Below, in pieces: positions 12,785 to 24,401 of a stretch of 64,000 nt of DNA; position 1 is the first letter of the stretch; the number at the start of each line of letters is the position of its first letter. The notes under the pieces were generated by a model, which worked only from the letters and a program-made list of their open reading frames with translations, had not been told where the DNA came from and ran no database searches. The stretch covers positions 79,443,539-79,507,538 of the forward strand of contig CM051519.1 of the NCBI GenBank assembly GCA_028015205.1, in the 5' to 3' direction. A program made the position numbers and the translations under genes. The DNA is from Mytilisepta virgata (lineage: Eukaryota > Mollusca > Bivalvia > Mytilida > Mytilidae).

Positions 12785-13181
12785 ATGAACAATTCTGTGG
12801 AAGATTCATTTGAGATCAGTATGGCAAATGCACAAATACAAATTGATTATATCGAAAATGAAGTGGTCACTATCTTCTACATGCAGGCTATAAAAGATCA
12901 TCCTCCAATATCAAATATTACGTTTGAACCAGAAAGGGTAAACGTGTAAGCTGGAAGTGTGTTCTACGCCAGTATGCAGCAACACTGATTACACTGAATG
13001 GTATTTTGATAACTTTTGGACAGAACCACAATCACCCAGCTTATCCATTGTTAACTTTTGGACAGAACCACAATCACCCAGCTTATCCATTGTATCTATA
13101 ATACATAACAAGATTGTCTTGATACAAGAATGGCAGGATGCAATCAACAACAAGCGTTTGGAATGGTGCTCACAGATTTAA
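12785..13181 (+). pseudogene. FLYWCH-like zinc-finger fragment, frameshifted
   Basis: One frame from the ATG at 12785 gives 54 codons (starting MNNSVEDSFEI) and stops at the TAA ending 12949. An overlapping frame across 12930-13050 reads KGKRVSWKCVLRQYAATLIT, then LNGILITFGQNHNHPAYPL. The order W-x-C, A-x-L-I-T, N-G, H-N-H-P matches a FLYWCH zinc finger. A Tyr (in RQYAA) sits where the second zinc-binding Cys is expected. The HNHP end is repeated by an exact 42-bp tandem duplication. FLYWCH fingers are often tied to MULE-type transposases, so it may be transposon-derived. The frameshift and missing Cys indicate a relic. Confidence 0.5.
13010..13093 (+). repeat. Exact 42-bp tandem duplication
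   Basis: Positions 13010-13051 and 13052-13093 are identical by eye. Each unit starts TAACTTTTGGACAG and ends TTATCCATTGT. The length is a multiple of three, so it adds 14 codons without changing frame. It copies the HNHP end of the FLYWCH-like motif. Perfect identity suggests a recent event. Confidence 0.9.
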
Positions 13182-15165
13182 TTTTAATACATACACATAT
13201 AAGAACAAATTATGAATATTGCAGAGAAATAAGTTAATTAATATTAACTTCATACAGCTCAGGCTCAGAAAATCAAACGAAACGTACTGAATGAAAAACA
13301 CATTTATGTCTTTGTTATAGCAGATAAAACAACTAATAGGTAATGTAATGGCCATTTGACCAAATTATTAGATCCTAATATTACTGACTGAAATACAGTG
13401 TAGTAAATTATAATTAAAGAACTTTCCTAATAGAAAGGATATCATCGTAGAGTATTCTAAGCACTCTGTTGTTTTTATGTTTGTGTTTTATGCTCTCTTT
13501 GTTAGCTTTAGTCAGAGAGTTTGAAGATTGGATGTCGTTAATCGATTGGTGTGTCATTATTGACCTTTTTTTTTATCAAAATATCCTTCTTACGAATGCT
13601 CTTGATTGCATTGAAGACCTTGTCATGGATTATTGAAGTGAAGTTGATGAAATCTGACAAACAATGTTTGGAGTGTTCTTTATGTTTTTGATAAATTAAA
13701 ACATACAGAAGACCATGAAGTTATTTCTGTTAATAGTATTATTTTTTCTTACAAATCTTCCTCGTGATCTTACTAAATAAAAGTTGCATGTGAGTTATTG
13801 GTTATGAAATTGTCGTTCTAACCCTTTGGTATAATTTCATTTAAGCTGCTTGAAGACACGAGCAACACACTTTAAATAAATAAGTTTAAACTAAACTACG
13901 ATCAATAGCCTTGACTTTTTCTTTAACATATTCGTTGGCTTTGGTCATACTTTTTATAGACATTAGGAATCCTATGAATACGCATTCTTTTTTTTTTTCA
14001 GAGCGCATTGTGACAATAATATTTATTGATTAATACATGATCTTTTTCATATTGCCCTTGTTATCAGCCCGAGACCTAGATATCGGCCCGGACTTTAGCC
14101 AAGACAAAATGAAAAATACCATATATTAATTTATTTATCACATATTTTGCCACCACCAAGAAATACTTGTACTGTTGAATAAAATTTTCAGTCTTCAATC
14201 AAGTTTGTCAGGTTTTTGACATCCCTGATATAAGGTACACATTCACAATGCTATATCATGGTGATGAATATCTTTGTCCGGGTTACCTATTTAGTTTATT
14301 TACTGATATTCTGACTTGGTATTGTACGTACCGCTGGACATAACTACTCATAAATTACTCTGGGGTAAGTCTGGATTTTAAAACTGGGGAATGCAAAGGC
14401 GCTCAATACGGAGCATGGTATATTTTTCCTTCCTAAACATCTGATTTCATTTCCTGCTTTGGTGTTAGTTTGTTAGTTTGCTTTTAATTGTCCTATTTTA
14501 ATTTTAAGTGTACTTATGTTTTACGTATTTGCCGTGGTTATCTTGATCCTTAAAGACGAAGTCAACTATGAAAATGTAAGAATATGGAGTACACGACAAT
14601 GAGAAACGATCCCATAGGATTGAATATCGATATCCGAATTTTGTTTATCCCTCTTAGATGCTCTTAGCTTTGTACACATGCCTATAGTATGTAAAAACAA
14701 AAAGCATCGTCGACACAGGGATTTGCCGACTATCACTGAAAAAGAATGTAATACATGAAAACACTGTAACATGTGTATGTATATTGGCACAATTTAACTA
14801 TTGCACTTTGGGAGTGACAGAGTATGACTATTTTTTAAAATTTTTGGCGGGAATTACAGAGCGTCTATCTAATCAATGGCTGTGTCTTTAGATAATTTTT
14901 GGCTTTACCTTTTGGTGTTCAACACTATGAATTTTTGCCAGACTTTCTAAGTATATATATATTACTTTGTTGTTGAGTAAATTTTGTCATTGCTGCACCA
15001 TCCAAAAGGTGCTTGGAAACAACGGTGTAAACTAAAATCAACATTCTTTAATACAAATTTCCATGACAAGATTTGCAAATTTGCCGATTTACGACTTATG
15101 AGTTGTCCTCAAGGCAATAAAATATTGAAAATCAATACAATAATCCCAACGTCTGGGGAAGAAAT
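13182..15165. other. AT-rich intergenic DNA, no gene seen
   Basis: Nothing supported as coding. Short frames at 13170-13355 and 14566-14790 on the minus strand look like chance frames. A poly-T run lies near 13989. Confidence 0.4.
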
Positions 15166-15169
15166 TCAA

Positions 15170-15320
15170 AAATGCCGAAATGACCAAAAAGGTTAAAGCC
15201 AAAACCATACAAGGACAGAGTTATGGACGGGGAAGATATATTACTCCTTAATTTTCTAAAATTTTACAATTTTGTTACATTTAATTTTAAGTATCAATTT
15301 CGGGGTAGTATCGAAATACT
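15170..15320 (-). repeat. Dispersed repeat family D, minus copy
   Basis: Reading the minus strand gives a GATACT-like start, GGAGTAAT, CTCTGTCC, GGTTTTGGCTTT and TTTTGGTCATTT. This is the same order as in the plus-strand copy at 17664-17880. Overlapping reading frames (15223-15462 and others) are products of the repeat. Confidence 0.5.
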
Positions 15321-15329
15321 AGTAACTGA

Positions 15330-17660
15330 GCTTGGAATACCCTCGTTGAGACTTAGAGCACAATATGCAAAATCGACATATAATGCATTGGAGTCGGTCA
15401 AGATGGGTTCAGAAACAATTATGCATCTTTTTACTGTATTGGTGCAGGGCAATTTTGATTAACTACAATGTCGTGATTCTTTTTCACGAAATTCGAAACT
15501 ACAATAAATTTAAGTACCAAACAAATTTGCGTTTTTTACAATCTCTTTAAAGGAATGTGTTCAGTGAAATCATTGCTAGTAACATACATTGTATCAATTA
15601 TCATTATCTTCAATGTTCCATATTTGTTGAAATGAAATTTCACAGTTATGTAATAACAATTTAGGTATCCTCTTTTAACGGAAATGAAACTACTTCTAAG
15701 TTCAAAAGATACCATAGTGCCTAATTGTCTCTTTTCATTCCCCACTAAACAAATTAGAAACGTTCGTGAACCTTAAGTTATCTCTGGATTTGACATAAAT
15801 AAAACTCGTGCTTAAATATCATTAAGGCTTTACCATGTAAATTTGAAGTATTTTTTTTGTTTGTATTGTAGTAAAAAACTCTATGTTTATCTCCAACAGC
15901 AGTTTCCAAAACATCGTATGCTAATCAAACCTAAATGAAACGGTATTCTATGCACGTTACTTTAAATGGAATCACGCTGGTAATTACTTTAACTTTCTTT
16001 TAAAATATATTTATATTTCACGTCATTGGTTGTTTAATGTTCGTCGAGAAATTCTTCAAAGAAAAATACAAGTGAAATTGTCTCATAATGACATAATTTA
16101 TATTACAAAATTTGTCCAATCACTATCTTTTAAGGGACTTGTCACGCTAATGGTAATCAATTTTATTTTTTAATTCCAAAAATAATATCGAAGTTGTGTA
16201 CAATTAGCCGTAAAGGTATAGTCAATTTGAATGGAAGTTCCATCATTTCCTATACATATAATTGTTTACAAGTCACCAATGGTTATGCTTGAATTGTCTT
16301 CCGCATAAACTTATCCATAAGTAAAACTGTCGCATTTGAATTTTTATTTTACCTTGAATTACAATATTTCTTTATGTTACGTTTACATCATCATTCTGAA
16401 AATTCTCCGTAAAAAAGGATATTTTGAAGATTCATTATCGAGCATAAACTTTATTTCAGGTATTTCTTAAATTTATTATTTGAAAAAAAAGTATTCTTTC
16501 TATAAATATTTTCAAACAATATATATATCATTTTTCATATTTTTCCTTTTCTTAAGTTTGAATAGAACAGCTGTTGGGGGAGTTTGCGTCAATTTTTTTT
16601 TTACTTAAGTAGCAAATTTTGATGCGGCAAAAAAATTAGAAAAAGAATTATAGAACTTCAGGCAGTATCATAACATGGTAGGAATTGGCATAATTTCTTG
16701 CGGTAAAAATGTAAAAATACCTAGAGCCAAGCCTGTGTGAAAAAATGTGTAATTCGTTTCAACTTTTCATTGGTTGCTTTTGTTTTGTTAAGATTTCTAC
16801 TATTTTATTGCTATTTTATGTGTTCCTTGCGAAATCATGGAATTTGATTCTTGTCAATCTTACTATTTTACCGATTACTTAAAACCATATGGATGAGTGT
16901 ACAAGTATGGCTCGGGGCGTAATCTCCGCTTTGTTCACAACAGAGTTATATCCAATCAATGTGGCAAAGTAACAGTATTCATCATTTGTTAATGGGCTTT
17001 AAAATGTACAATATATAGTATTTCTAAGTTTTTAATATTATGATAAACACAAATGGATCGGGATCTGCAATGAACTTTGACCTGAGGGTGCTGAAGAAGT
17101 GCACAAATAAAAATATTGTTGAGCAAGGTACATAACTGAGAAAACTAAACATTATCTTACATAAGACCCCAAAAACGAAATTGGACATGTGCAGGTGAAC
17201 AGCCATCATTTTGATCAATCTCTCATACCTCAACGAAAGTTATAGACCGAGTGACGGCCAGTTGTTTTAGGACCCCTATAACATGCTTTCAATTGCGCGT
17301 CCTGTCCCAAATGAATTTACTTTCGAAATGATCACTTGATCTCATCACATTGTTTGAAACAACAACCATATTTGTCGCGCTAACTACAGTTTAAAAAAAC
17401 AATTTTCGTTTTGTATAGATCTAAATAATAGTGATCAATAGTATTGACAGATAAAATTAACATGCTTATTGATAGGAGAGCCGACTTAGTAGCAAAATGA
17501 TTTTACATTGGTACTGTAAATGTTGTCTGTTTACTGGAATTTCTATTCGTTTCCCTAGATGATTTTTCTTATTCTTTTTAGTTTTGTGTTTAATTTCCTT
17601 ATTGTGTCTTAAATATTGGATTTTAATCATTAGTTTCGAACACATTTAAATGCAATTACA
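15330..17660. other. AT-rich intergenic DNA, no gene seen
   Basis: No coding, RNA or array feature recognised. Frames of 60-70 codons here have no motif and composition like the background. Confidence 0.45.
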
Positions 17661-17663
17661 GTT

Positions 17664-17880
17664 GTTGATATTTCGATACTAGCTCGAAATTGATACTTTA
17701 AATTTTCTATTACACAAATGTTAAATTTTGATAAAACTCAGGAGTATCTCGCTCAGGCTCTGTCCTCAGGTGGTTTTGGCTTTTACATTTTGGTCATTTT
17801 GACCTTTTTGAATTTGCTCTGCAACTTTTTGGATCGTTGTTTCGGTTTACAACATTTTAGGCCTTGAGTGCAGTAAAATT
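17664..17880 (+). repeat. Dispersed repeat family D, plus copy
   Basis: Landmarks in order are TTTCGATACTAGCTCGAAAT, CAGGAGTATCTCGCTC, CTCTGTCCTCAGGTGG, GGTTTTGGCTTTTAC, GGTCATTTTGACC and TTTACAACATTTTAGGC. Related copies lie at 42812-43060 and 56765-56880 (plus) and at 5.2, 15.2 and 33.8 kb (minus). The family is interspersed and non-coding; its autonomous parent is not visible here. Confidence 0.65.
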
Positions 17881-18959
17881 GAATCAAAGAATTCATTATA
17901 TTAGTTTCTTTTTATAATATTTCAAAACCATTCTTCTTGAAGTTATTAATAACGTCTATCTTCAAACACTATAGGGATATGATATAATCTTGAAATGTGC
18001 ATTTTGGTACATACTGTAAGTGCATTCTGCAATTTGTAATTATGTATTATAAGTTGCATTGAATTGATCGTTTTCTATGATTCATGAATTAATTGACAAG
18101 AACCTAAGCGAATATAATATTGCAATTTTTTACAATAAAACTACTAATCAAAGTGCACAATTAACTATTAAATATAAACATTATATCAGAACTAATTACA
18201 AATATCCACGTTCTACAATTTAAATGAATCGATTCTGTCCATAATTTGGCAATATTTATAGAATGATACAATCTATTACATGCAAATTGATAGAATTCCT
18301 TTTCTATTTAAAAGGTGTTAAATGAATATAATGCATATAAATATTGTTTGCTGATGAAATATTCATCGGTACTTTTAACAAATAATGGTAAAATCTCAAG
18401 AATTCTACCTTTCTTTGAAGAGAATGTTTGAATAGAAACATAAAGTGAATTTCCAATGGCATTATATTCACAAAACCATATAACACAATGAAATACTAGT
18501 ATACAATTCCAACACTGCAAATTGATTATGCAGGAAGCTGAAAACTACCGTTCAAAGGATTTTCTTGTTTTCCTTGTGAATACGTGCTGAGTTCAGATTA
18601 TCTTATATAAATGTTTACTTCTTATTTGGGTTTATTTCCAAAACAATTCACAACGAAGGACAGTAAAATACACAAGATTGAGGTTTTACCGAGTTTCTAC
18701 TCCTACACAAAATGCAAGGGAAAATGCAGTCGAACAATCAAAACAACCACAAAACAATCTTGAACAATTCTATCGTTTAACACGACTAGAAATGATACGA
18801 AATGGAGCACCCTTTCTTTCAAATTTGCATTCTCCTTGAGTTTTGATCTTACGAAATTTTCCTACTCTCTCATTGCTTTGTGCTTTCCTTTACAGTTTTA
18901 GTAACAACTTTTGGAAGGAAATGAGCAAATGCAAAAGATAACACAGAAACAAGACGCTA

Positions 18960-19260
18960 CATGAACTACTATAAAACCAGGAAAGAACCCCGTTGATCCG
19001 GAAGAGTGAACAATTCCAGCTCTGTATAAGACCCCGTCGTGTAATCACTAATAGTCAGTCTGTTAGTAGGAAGAACATGCTGTTAAGTCAGCAGAAATAA
19101 GTCTATACGCGATTTGTGATAATGGCACATTCTAACGGTCAATCAATCCGTGATTCCGATTGTAGCAGTTCTGTAGTGATGACAATAATTTATCCTCTCA
19201 CAAAATTCTGGGTGTGTAACTTTTGTAGCAGCAATTAATACTCTCCCTTTTTGAAATCAT
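18960..19260 (-). repeat. Diverged RT-element tail, minus strand
   Basis: The stretch GACCCCGTCGTGTAA, ACGGTCAATCAATCCGTGAT, then GATGACAATAATTTATCC parallels the RT-element segment at 27520-27720 (ACCCGTCGTTAAAT, ACGGTCAATTAATTC, GATGACATCAACTTATCC) in the same order. It is a clearly older copy. Just beyond it (about 19310-19530) the sequence distantly resembles the duplicated unit at 22.1-22.3 kb. Confidence 0.55.
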
Positions 19261-19731
19261 TGTAGCTTACCCATGCTCTAGATTATTGTATAAGTTAGGA
19301 AAAGTATGTAGTTTTCAAAGATAACATAAAAATACAACAGATAGCATTCAAAATAGATTATGACTAATAATATTCAGTTCTGAATACATACAAAGTCCTA
19401 CAAATAATACTATAAATTAGAGTATATTGCCAATTGGAAGCAAGAAGTCTGAAAACATGAGCTGATATAAAATTTTATTAAATAAATTGAATGGAAAGTT
19501 CAGTTAGAAAAAGTTTGCTAAGAATGGCCAATTTCCCAACTGATAACAGTACAATAACATAAATAACAAGACAGAAAGTCGAAAAATAACTGAACTCATA
19601 CGATGATGCAATGCTGATCTAAAATAAAAATCCAAAGATACTAAACCTTTTACACAAATTTAATTAAAATCTGTCGTGAAATACATTGATATTTCACAGT
19701 TATTACCTTAATATATACATGTATTTGCTGG

Positions 19732-20440
19732 GTACTTTACCTAAAATATAAAGGTCTGAGAGTCTTCCAAGATATTTACCAAAGATGGAATTGCAATGTT
19801 TGAAATTAAGTTGTTCCTAGAAATTGCTTTTTCACCCTTGACTACTTTAATATATGGTTCCTAGGTAGTGTTTTTTTTCATAAATTAAAGCCCAGGGAGT
19901 CTTCCAGGATCTTAACCGATGACAGAATTGCAATCTTTGGAATCTTACTGATCAACAAAATTGATATTTTACAGTTGTTTATTTAAATGTGTTGTGGCTA
20001 GGTTTAATAGTCTTCAACGAAATTGACCAAAGATGAAATTAAATTATTCCAAGCAATAGTTTAAACTGACTACTTTAATATATGGTTTCTAGGTACTTTT
20101 CCAATTTATTTCGGTATTTTGTGATACGTTTTATTAAAGCCTTGATAGTCTTCCAGGATATTTACGAAAATGGATTTGTAATGTTTGAAATTCAATTAGC
20201 CCAAGCAATTGCTAGTTCACACAAGACGTCCCTACTGTATGGTTGCTAGGTACTTTTCCCATAGTTTAAAGGTATGAGAGTCTTCAGGGATTTTTACTAA
20301 AGATAGAATTGCAATGTTTGAAATACAATTATTTCAAGCAGTTGTTAATTCACACTTGACTACTTTAATATATAGTTGCTAGGTACTCTTCCAAAAATTG
20401 AAAGCTCTGAGAGTCTTTCATGCTGGTCTACCTAACCTTG
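19732..20440 (+). repeat. Degenerate tandem array, units ~91-157 bp
   Basis: Six degenerate units begin at about 19732, 19865, 20002, 20093, 20250 and 20383. Each shares TAGGTACTTTTCC at the junction, GAGAGTCTTCCAGGAT, TTTACCAAAGATGGAATT, GCAATGTTTGAAAT, AGCAATTG and GACTACTTTAATATATGG. Unit length varies from about 91 to 157 bp through internal deletions and insertions. Units differ substantially, so this is an old minisatellite or the core of an old tandem-repeat transposon. No reading frame is conserved. Confidence 0.75.
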
Positions 20441-20872
20441 ATGTAATGGTACCTACTCTATTAGCAACAATTTATTAAAAATTATTATTATTGTGGATAT
20501 AAAATTTCAAGACATGGTTTATAATCTACAAAATGACAGAGTTGTCATTACAAATTTGTAGATCGTTACGTAATTTCAACTTCCAATTTTTCCAATATGT
20601 TATTTTTCTATTATACACATTGACATTTTGCCAGACTTAGTAATTAATGACATGACAGATGTTATGAGAAAGTCAGGAACTGCTTTTTCTCTTTTCAATG
20701 CATCTCATCTTGTATTTATATTTTTTCTCTTTCTGGACTTTGTCTCTTGATAGTGCAGGGGTACTTTGAGGATTTTCCAATTATAGACTCGCACTATTTT
20801 CTTGCTTTGGATTTTTGATGCATGTTTTCCAAATTTGCTATCTTTGGATTTTAAAGGGTTTATAAGGGTATA

Positions 20873-20945
20873 CAATTTCATAAATGTCTTTTTGGGGAGT
20901 AAAAATATAATTTCATAAATGTCTTTTTGGGAGGTAAAAAAATAA
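20873..20945 (+). repeat. Short tandem duplication (~40 bp)
   Basis: The word AATTTCATAAATGTCTTTTT followed by GGG occurs twice about 40 bp apart, each followed by a GGAGTAAAAA- or GGTAAAAAA-like stretch. A third partial TTTTTCGGGGGTC element follows. Confidence 0.6.
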
Positions 20946-21239
20946 GTGGTACATGTATTTTTCGGGGGTCAGAAAGGTTTTTTAATTAATTCTTTTTGGG
21001 GTTGAATATTAGAAGTATTGCTTAAATATTGCACAGATGATACTACATGTATGATTGCACGTACGAAACCCATCAGCTTTAATTATCTAATTAAGAAATA
21101 TGAGGTATTTTTGGAAGTGAAATCTTACTTAGCATTATTCATGTAACCTAACTTTGTGTATATTATATTTAACTTCAAAAGATACCTATACTTTTTAACT
21201 ATAGCGCGATCGTTAAAACAACTTTAGCAGATCCTATGG

Positions 21240-21830
21240 AACGCCGTAACTGTTTCATAGTGTAGATATTTAATGTGTTTTGTCACTTTGTCTTTACGTC
21301 CTGTCATTTCTACTTTGTATTATGTGCAAGTGCCTTTATTTTCTGACACTTCGTCTCTGTGTTATGTCAAATATGCTATTTGTTTTGTCCATCAGTTGTA
21401 TGTTATATCATTGCTAATCTTTGTTACTTTGTTATGTGCAAATACATTACATTATGTACATTCTGTGAATACCTATAAACTTTATGATCAACCACCTTTA
21501 CGGTCTGTCACCTTTCTTCTATGTTTTCTTCTTTTCTTTATGTTAGTTAATAATTGCCTCCTGTCTCAAATAGGTTTTTATGTCGAATGTTCTAAATGTT
21601 TTGTCTGTTTACCTTTTTTTCCAGGAAAAGCTGGTGAAGTTTTGTTTAAATGGCTTTATGTTGTGTTTATACATATTTATCTTCTGTGACAAATTATATA
21701 TGATATGGTATTTCCTATATTTGTTATGCCAATCAATTGGTACTTTCAGTTTACGTTCAATATGTTTTGTCAATTCACCGGTACGTTATGTGCAAACACC
21801 AATTACGTTATGATAAACGCTTGTGCGACA
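21240..21830 (+). repeat. Degenerate TTATGTGCAA-rich region
   Basis: The motif TTATGTGCAA (or TTATGTCAA) recurs at irregular intervals with TTTGTCACTTTGTCT-like words, giving a degenerate minisatellite appearance. A 138-codon frame at 21273-21689 runs through it. It is rich in Cys, Tyr, Leu and Val, without domain motifs, and I regard it as a by-product of the repeated composition. I cannot exclude a short membrane protein. Confidence 0.35.
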
Positions 21831-22003
21831 CAGATTAAACAAAACGTTATGGTGACATAGAAATATCGTTATAAACATAGCGAGTAACCGGGTAACACAT
21901 TTGCTCCGAAATATTGGTGCCTTATCTCCAAATTTTACAGAATAGAAAATAGACAATGTTCAGATATTGGATTCCCTCACAGATTGATGAACTAACCATT
22001 ATC

Positions 22004-23547
22004 ACTAATTAAAATTCTGCATGTATAATTACCTAAAACTTACTAAATCTTAATAAACAAGATATTACGAAAGCATATTTTAATAAGACAGAAAAGAAAA
22101 GTAGAAAAGATACAACTAAAAATAGATAATGACACGGGGTTCACTTAGTGATAAACAATCTTAGTTCATATCAGAATACATATAATATCATTAACGTATA
22201 TCATCAATCGGAAAGACGAAGTAAAAAAAACTTAAGGTGATACAAGATTTACCAAATAACGTGGATGGAAAAGTCAGTGAGAACATATAATCTTGTAATT
22301 CAAAAACATGAATGAGTTTTGTTGTGTTTTAACATAAAATTATACCCACAGGGTATTCCAAGGGTCCAGGGGAATGAATTCCTGTCAAAATGTATCACAT
22401 CTAAATGGAGAACTGACCTAAAATTAAAAACCAATATCTGAACTGTTCAAACACAGACATTATAACGACCAATTGGCCTTTAAGAAGACAACGTTTTTAA
22501 TCTGTGAATCCCACGATACATCCTCGCCCTGAAATAATCTTCTCTATGGCAGACAGAAACCCGTTGGAATATGGCAATACATTTACAAAACAATTCTGAA
22601 AATGCAAAACAATACAATGAAAGAAGCATACAGTGATGGTAAAGTCTCCTGTCCTTAGTGTTAAAGACATTTTTATAACAAAAATACTGCATTTATCTTG
22701 GATTTTGATGGGTTAAGGATTCTATTAAATTTTTCCATTAATTGTTTTTACCTTATTGAATTAATTATATGAATTATAAAATTTTAAGAGAGGGTTAAGC
22801 TGCTCACGCAAAAACCAGTGTAATCAGATACAAGGTCTAAGTCATCTCCTAAAATACTGCTGTCTTTATTAGAACTTATCTTTTTCCATTTATTGTAGTT
22901 TCATTTTTTCTATATCGCTTACACTCATGTTTAACCAAACTTTATCAGTAAAATTAGTATCAGCAAAAATCACATAAAAAGGTATTGTACGAATTTGCTC
23001 TTTGCAGTAATGATGATGTTTTAAACTAAACCTAAAGATTACTCTTTCTTGGGTTATAGATTTTATAAATTGTTTAAAGCTATCAAAGTGGGCTGGAGTC
23101 AAAAATGGTTACAACTACTCCAGCACATTTTGCTTAATGAAAATGATGGATGCATGACGTAGTTTCCCAGCCTTCCTTTATTGCAACGTTGTTAGAAATG
23201 CAAATGACTTGAAAACACACGTGTCCCTTATAAGTAAAGTAAAGTCAAGAAATACAAAAGGGATGTTCGAAGGATGGGAAAATCGAAACACTAGACAAAC
23301 CCCGGGGAACAACAAAGACAAAACCAAAACAATACAATTAAAAACTAAAAATATATGAACAACATGGACCCCACCAAAAAAACCGGGGATAGACTCGGGT
23401 GCTCCGGAAGAGTAAGCAGTCTCTGCTTCCTGCAGGACACGTGCCACGCTGCCCATGTGACATCCGGTATGAGGAAGGGACAACATCAATGAAACAGGTC
23501 CATTTTTATTTGGGAAACGTTTGTTTCAAACCTGTGAACCAAGTCAT
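22004..23547. repeat. Segmental duplication, copy 1
   Basis: This copy starts at ATTATCACTAATTAAAATTC and aligns collinearly with 26038-28858. Shared landmarks are GATAATGACACGGG, CACTTAGTGATAAACAATC, CAGGGTATTCCAAGGGTCCA, GGTAAAGTCTCCTGTCC, TATATCGCTTACACTCATG, ACAACTACTCCAGCA and TTGCAACGTTGTTAGAAATG. Copy 1 lacks the two retro-insertions found in copy 2 and so approximates the ancestral arrangement. Its right part (23200-23547) is an RT-element tail on the minus strand. A 70-codon minus frame at 22890-23102 has a diverged counterpart in copy 2 (PAHFDS, ITQERVI-FRFSL), so a small open frame is part of the unit; its function is unknown. Confidence 0.8.
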
Positions 23548-23690
23548 GATGACGTCTGTAAAACTTCAATGAACTTAGGAGCAACATACCACTGTCTGAG
23601 CAAACTTTTCTGCCGGTGCCGGACTCTGTCCAGGAAATCAATGTATAAAGCTCTGAAATAATGTATGAGTTGTGAAATATACAAGATGAG
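23200..23690 (-). mobile_element. 5'-truncated RT-element tail, minus
   Basis: Read on the minus strand, it begins with coding sequence for the end of a reverse transcriptase (IDFLDRVRHRQKSLLRQWYV, with AP following). A linker comes next, then LQEAETAYSSGAPESIPGFF and a hydrophobic stretch. It ends at TTTCTTGACTTTACTTTA near 23225. The same terminus closes the copies at 28.55, 29.85, 35.09 and 38.62 kb. A shared 3' end with variable 5' ends is typical of target-primed reverse transcription. Confidence 0.75.
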
Positions 23691-24401
23691 GAAAATCCAG
23701 ACTATCCATGGCCAACAATCATAAATACAGAGAAAAAACAAAACCTAGATGACAGGACAACAACCAATTAACAGAAACATAACACAACACAAAAAACTAA
23801 AAATATGTAAAATATCTAACCCTGAAACACGTCTAATGTAACAAAAAAGTTTGAAGTTGAAGTTTTAAGACAAGACAAGAAGACCTAAATGAGAACAAAA
23901 CAATTGAACAACACAACACTTAACATTAAGCATGAACAACATGGACCTGACGTTTCATTTAACATAAATTATGGTAATAAACTTTATTGGAGCAGTGAAG
24001 CTGCAATACCAAGGGGACAAATGATATATTCGTAAGCAACTAGTCCTTGTTATATAGAAAGCTGGCAAAATTTTTAAACAAATAACTGGGTCTAAATTGT
24101 CATAGGAAGTAAATGTCACTTCAAGGAAGCTCAGTTGGGAATGACGTTTAATCTATGGCATATTTGTTGATTGCATGGGTTGCCATACTTTAAATTTCTA
24201 TTGATATTTTTCTCATTATTTGCTTTTATGGCTAAAGGCCCGTTCTTTTACTTTTTGGAAGTAAAGCCTGTTTCAGTTATATAGGAATTTTATACACGCA
24301 TTTAGTTAACTGTACCGTCATCGGTAGAGCTTGAAACTCAATACATTGGCCAAAAACAGCCAAATTCCATTGCTGTCAAATGCTCGTCGTTGCATTTTAT
24401 A

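Noticed and set aside
21273..21689. 138-codon plus-strand hydrophobic frame
   Set aside because: It lies in degenerate TTATGTGCAA-rich repeats that explain the Cys/Tyr/Val-rich composition.
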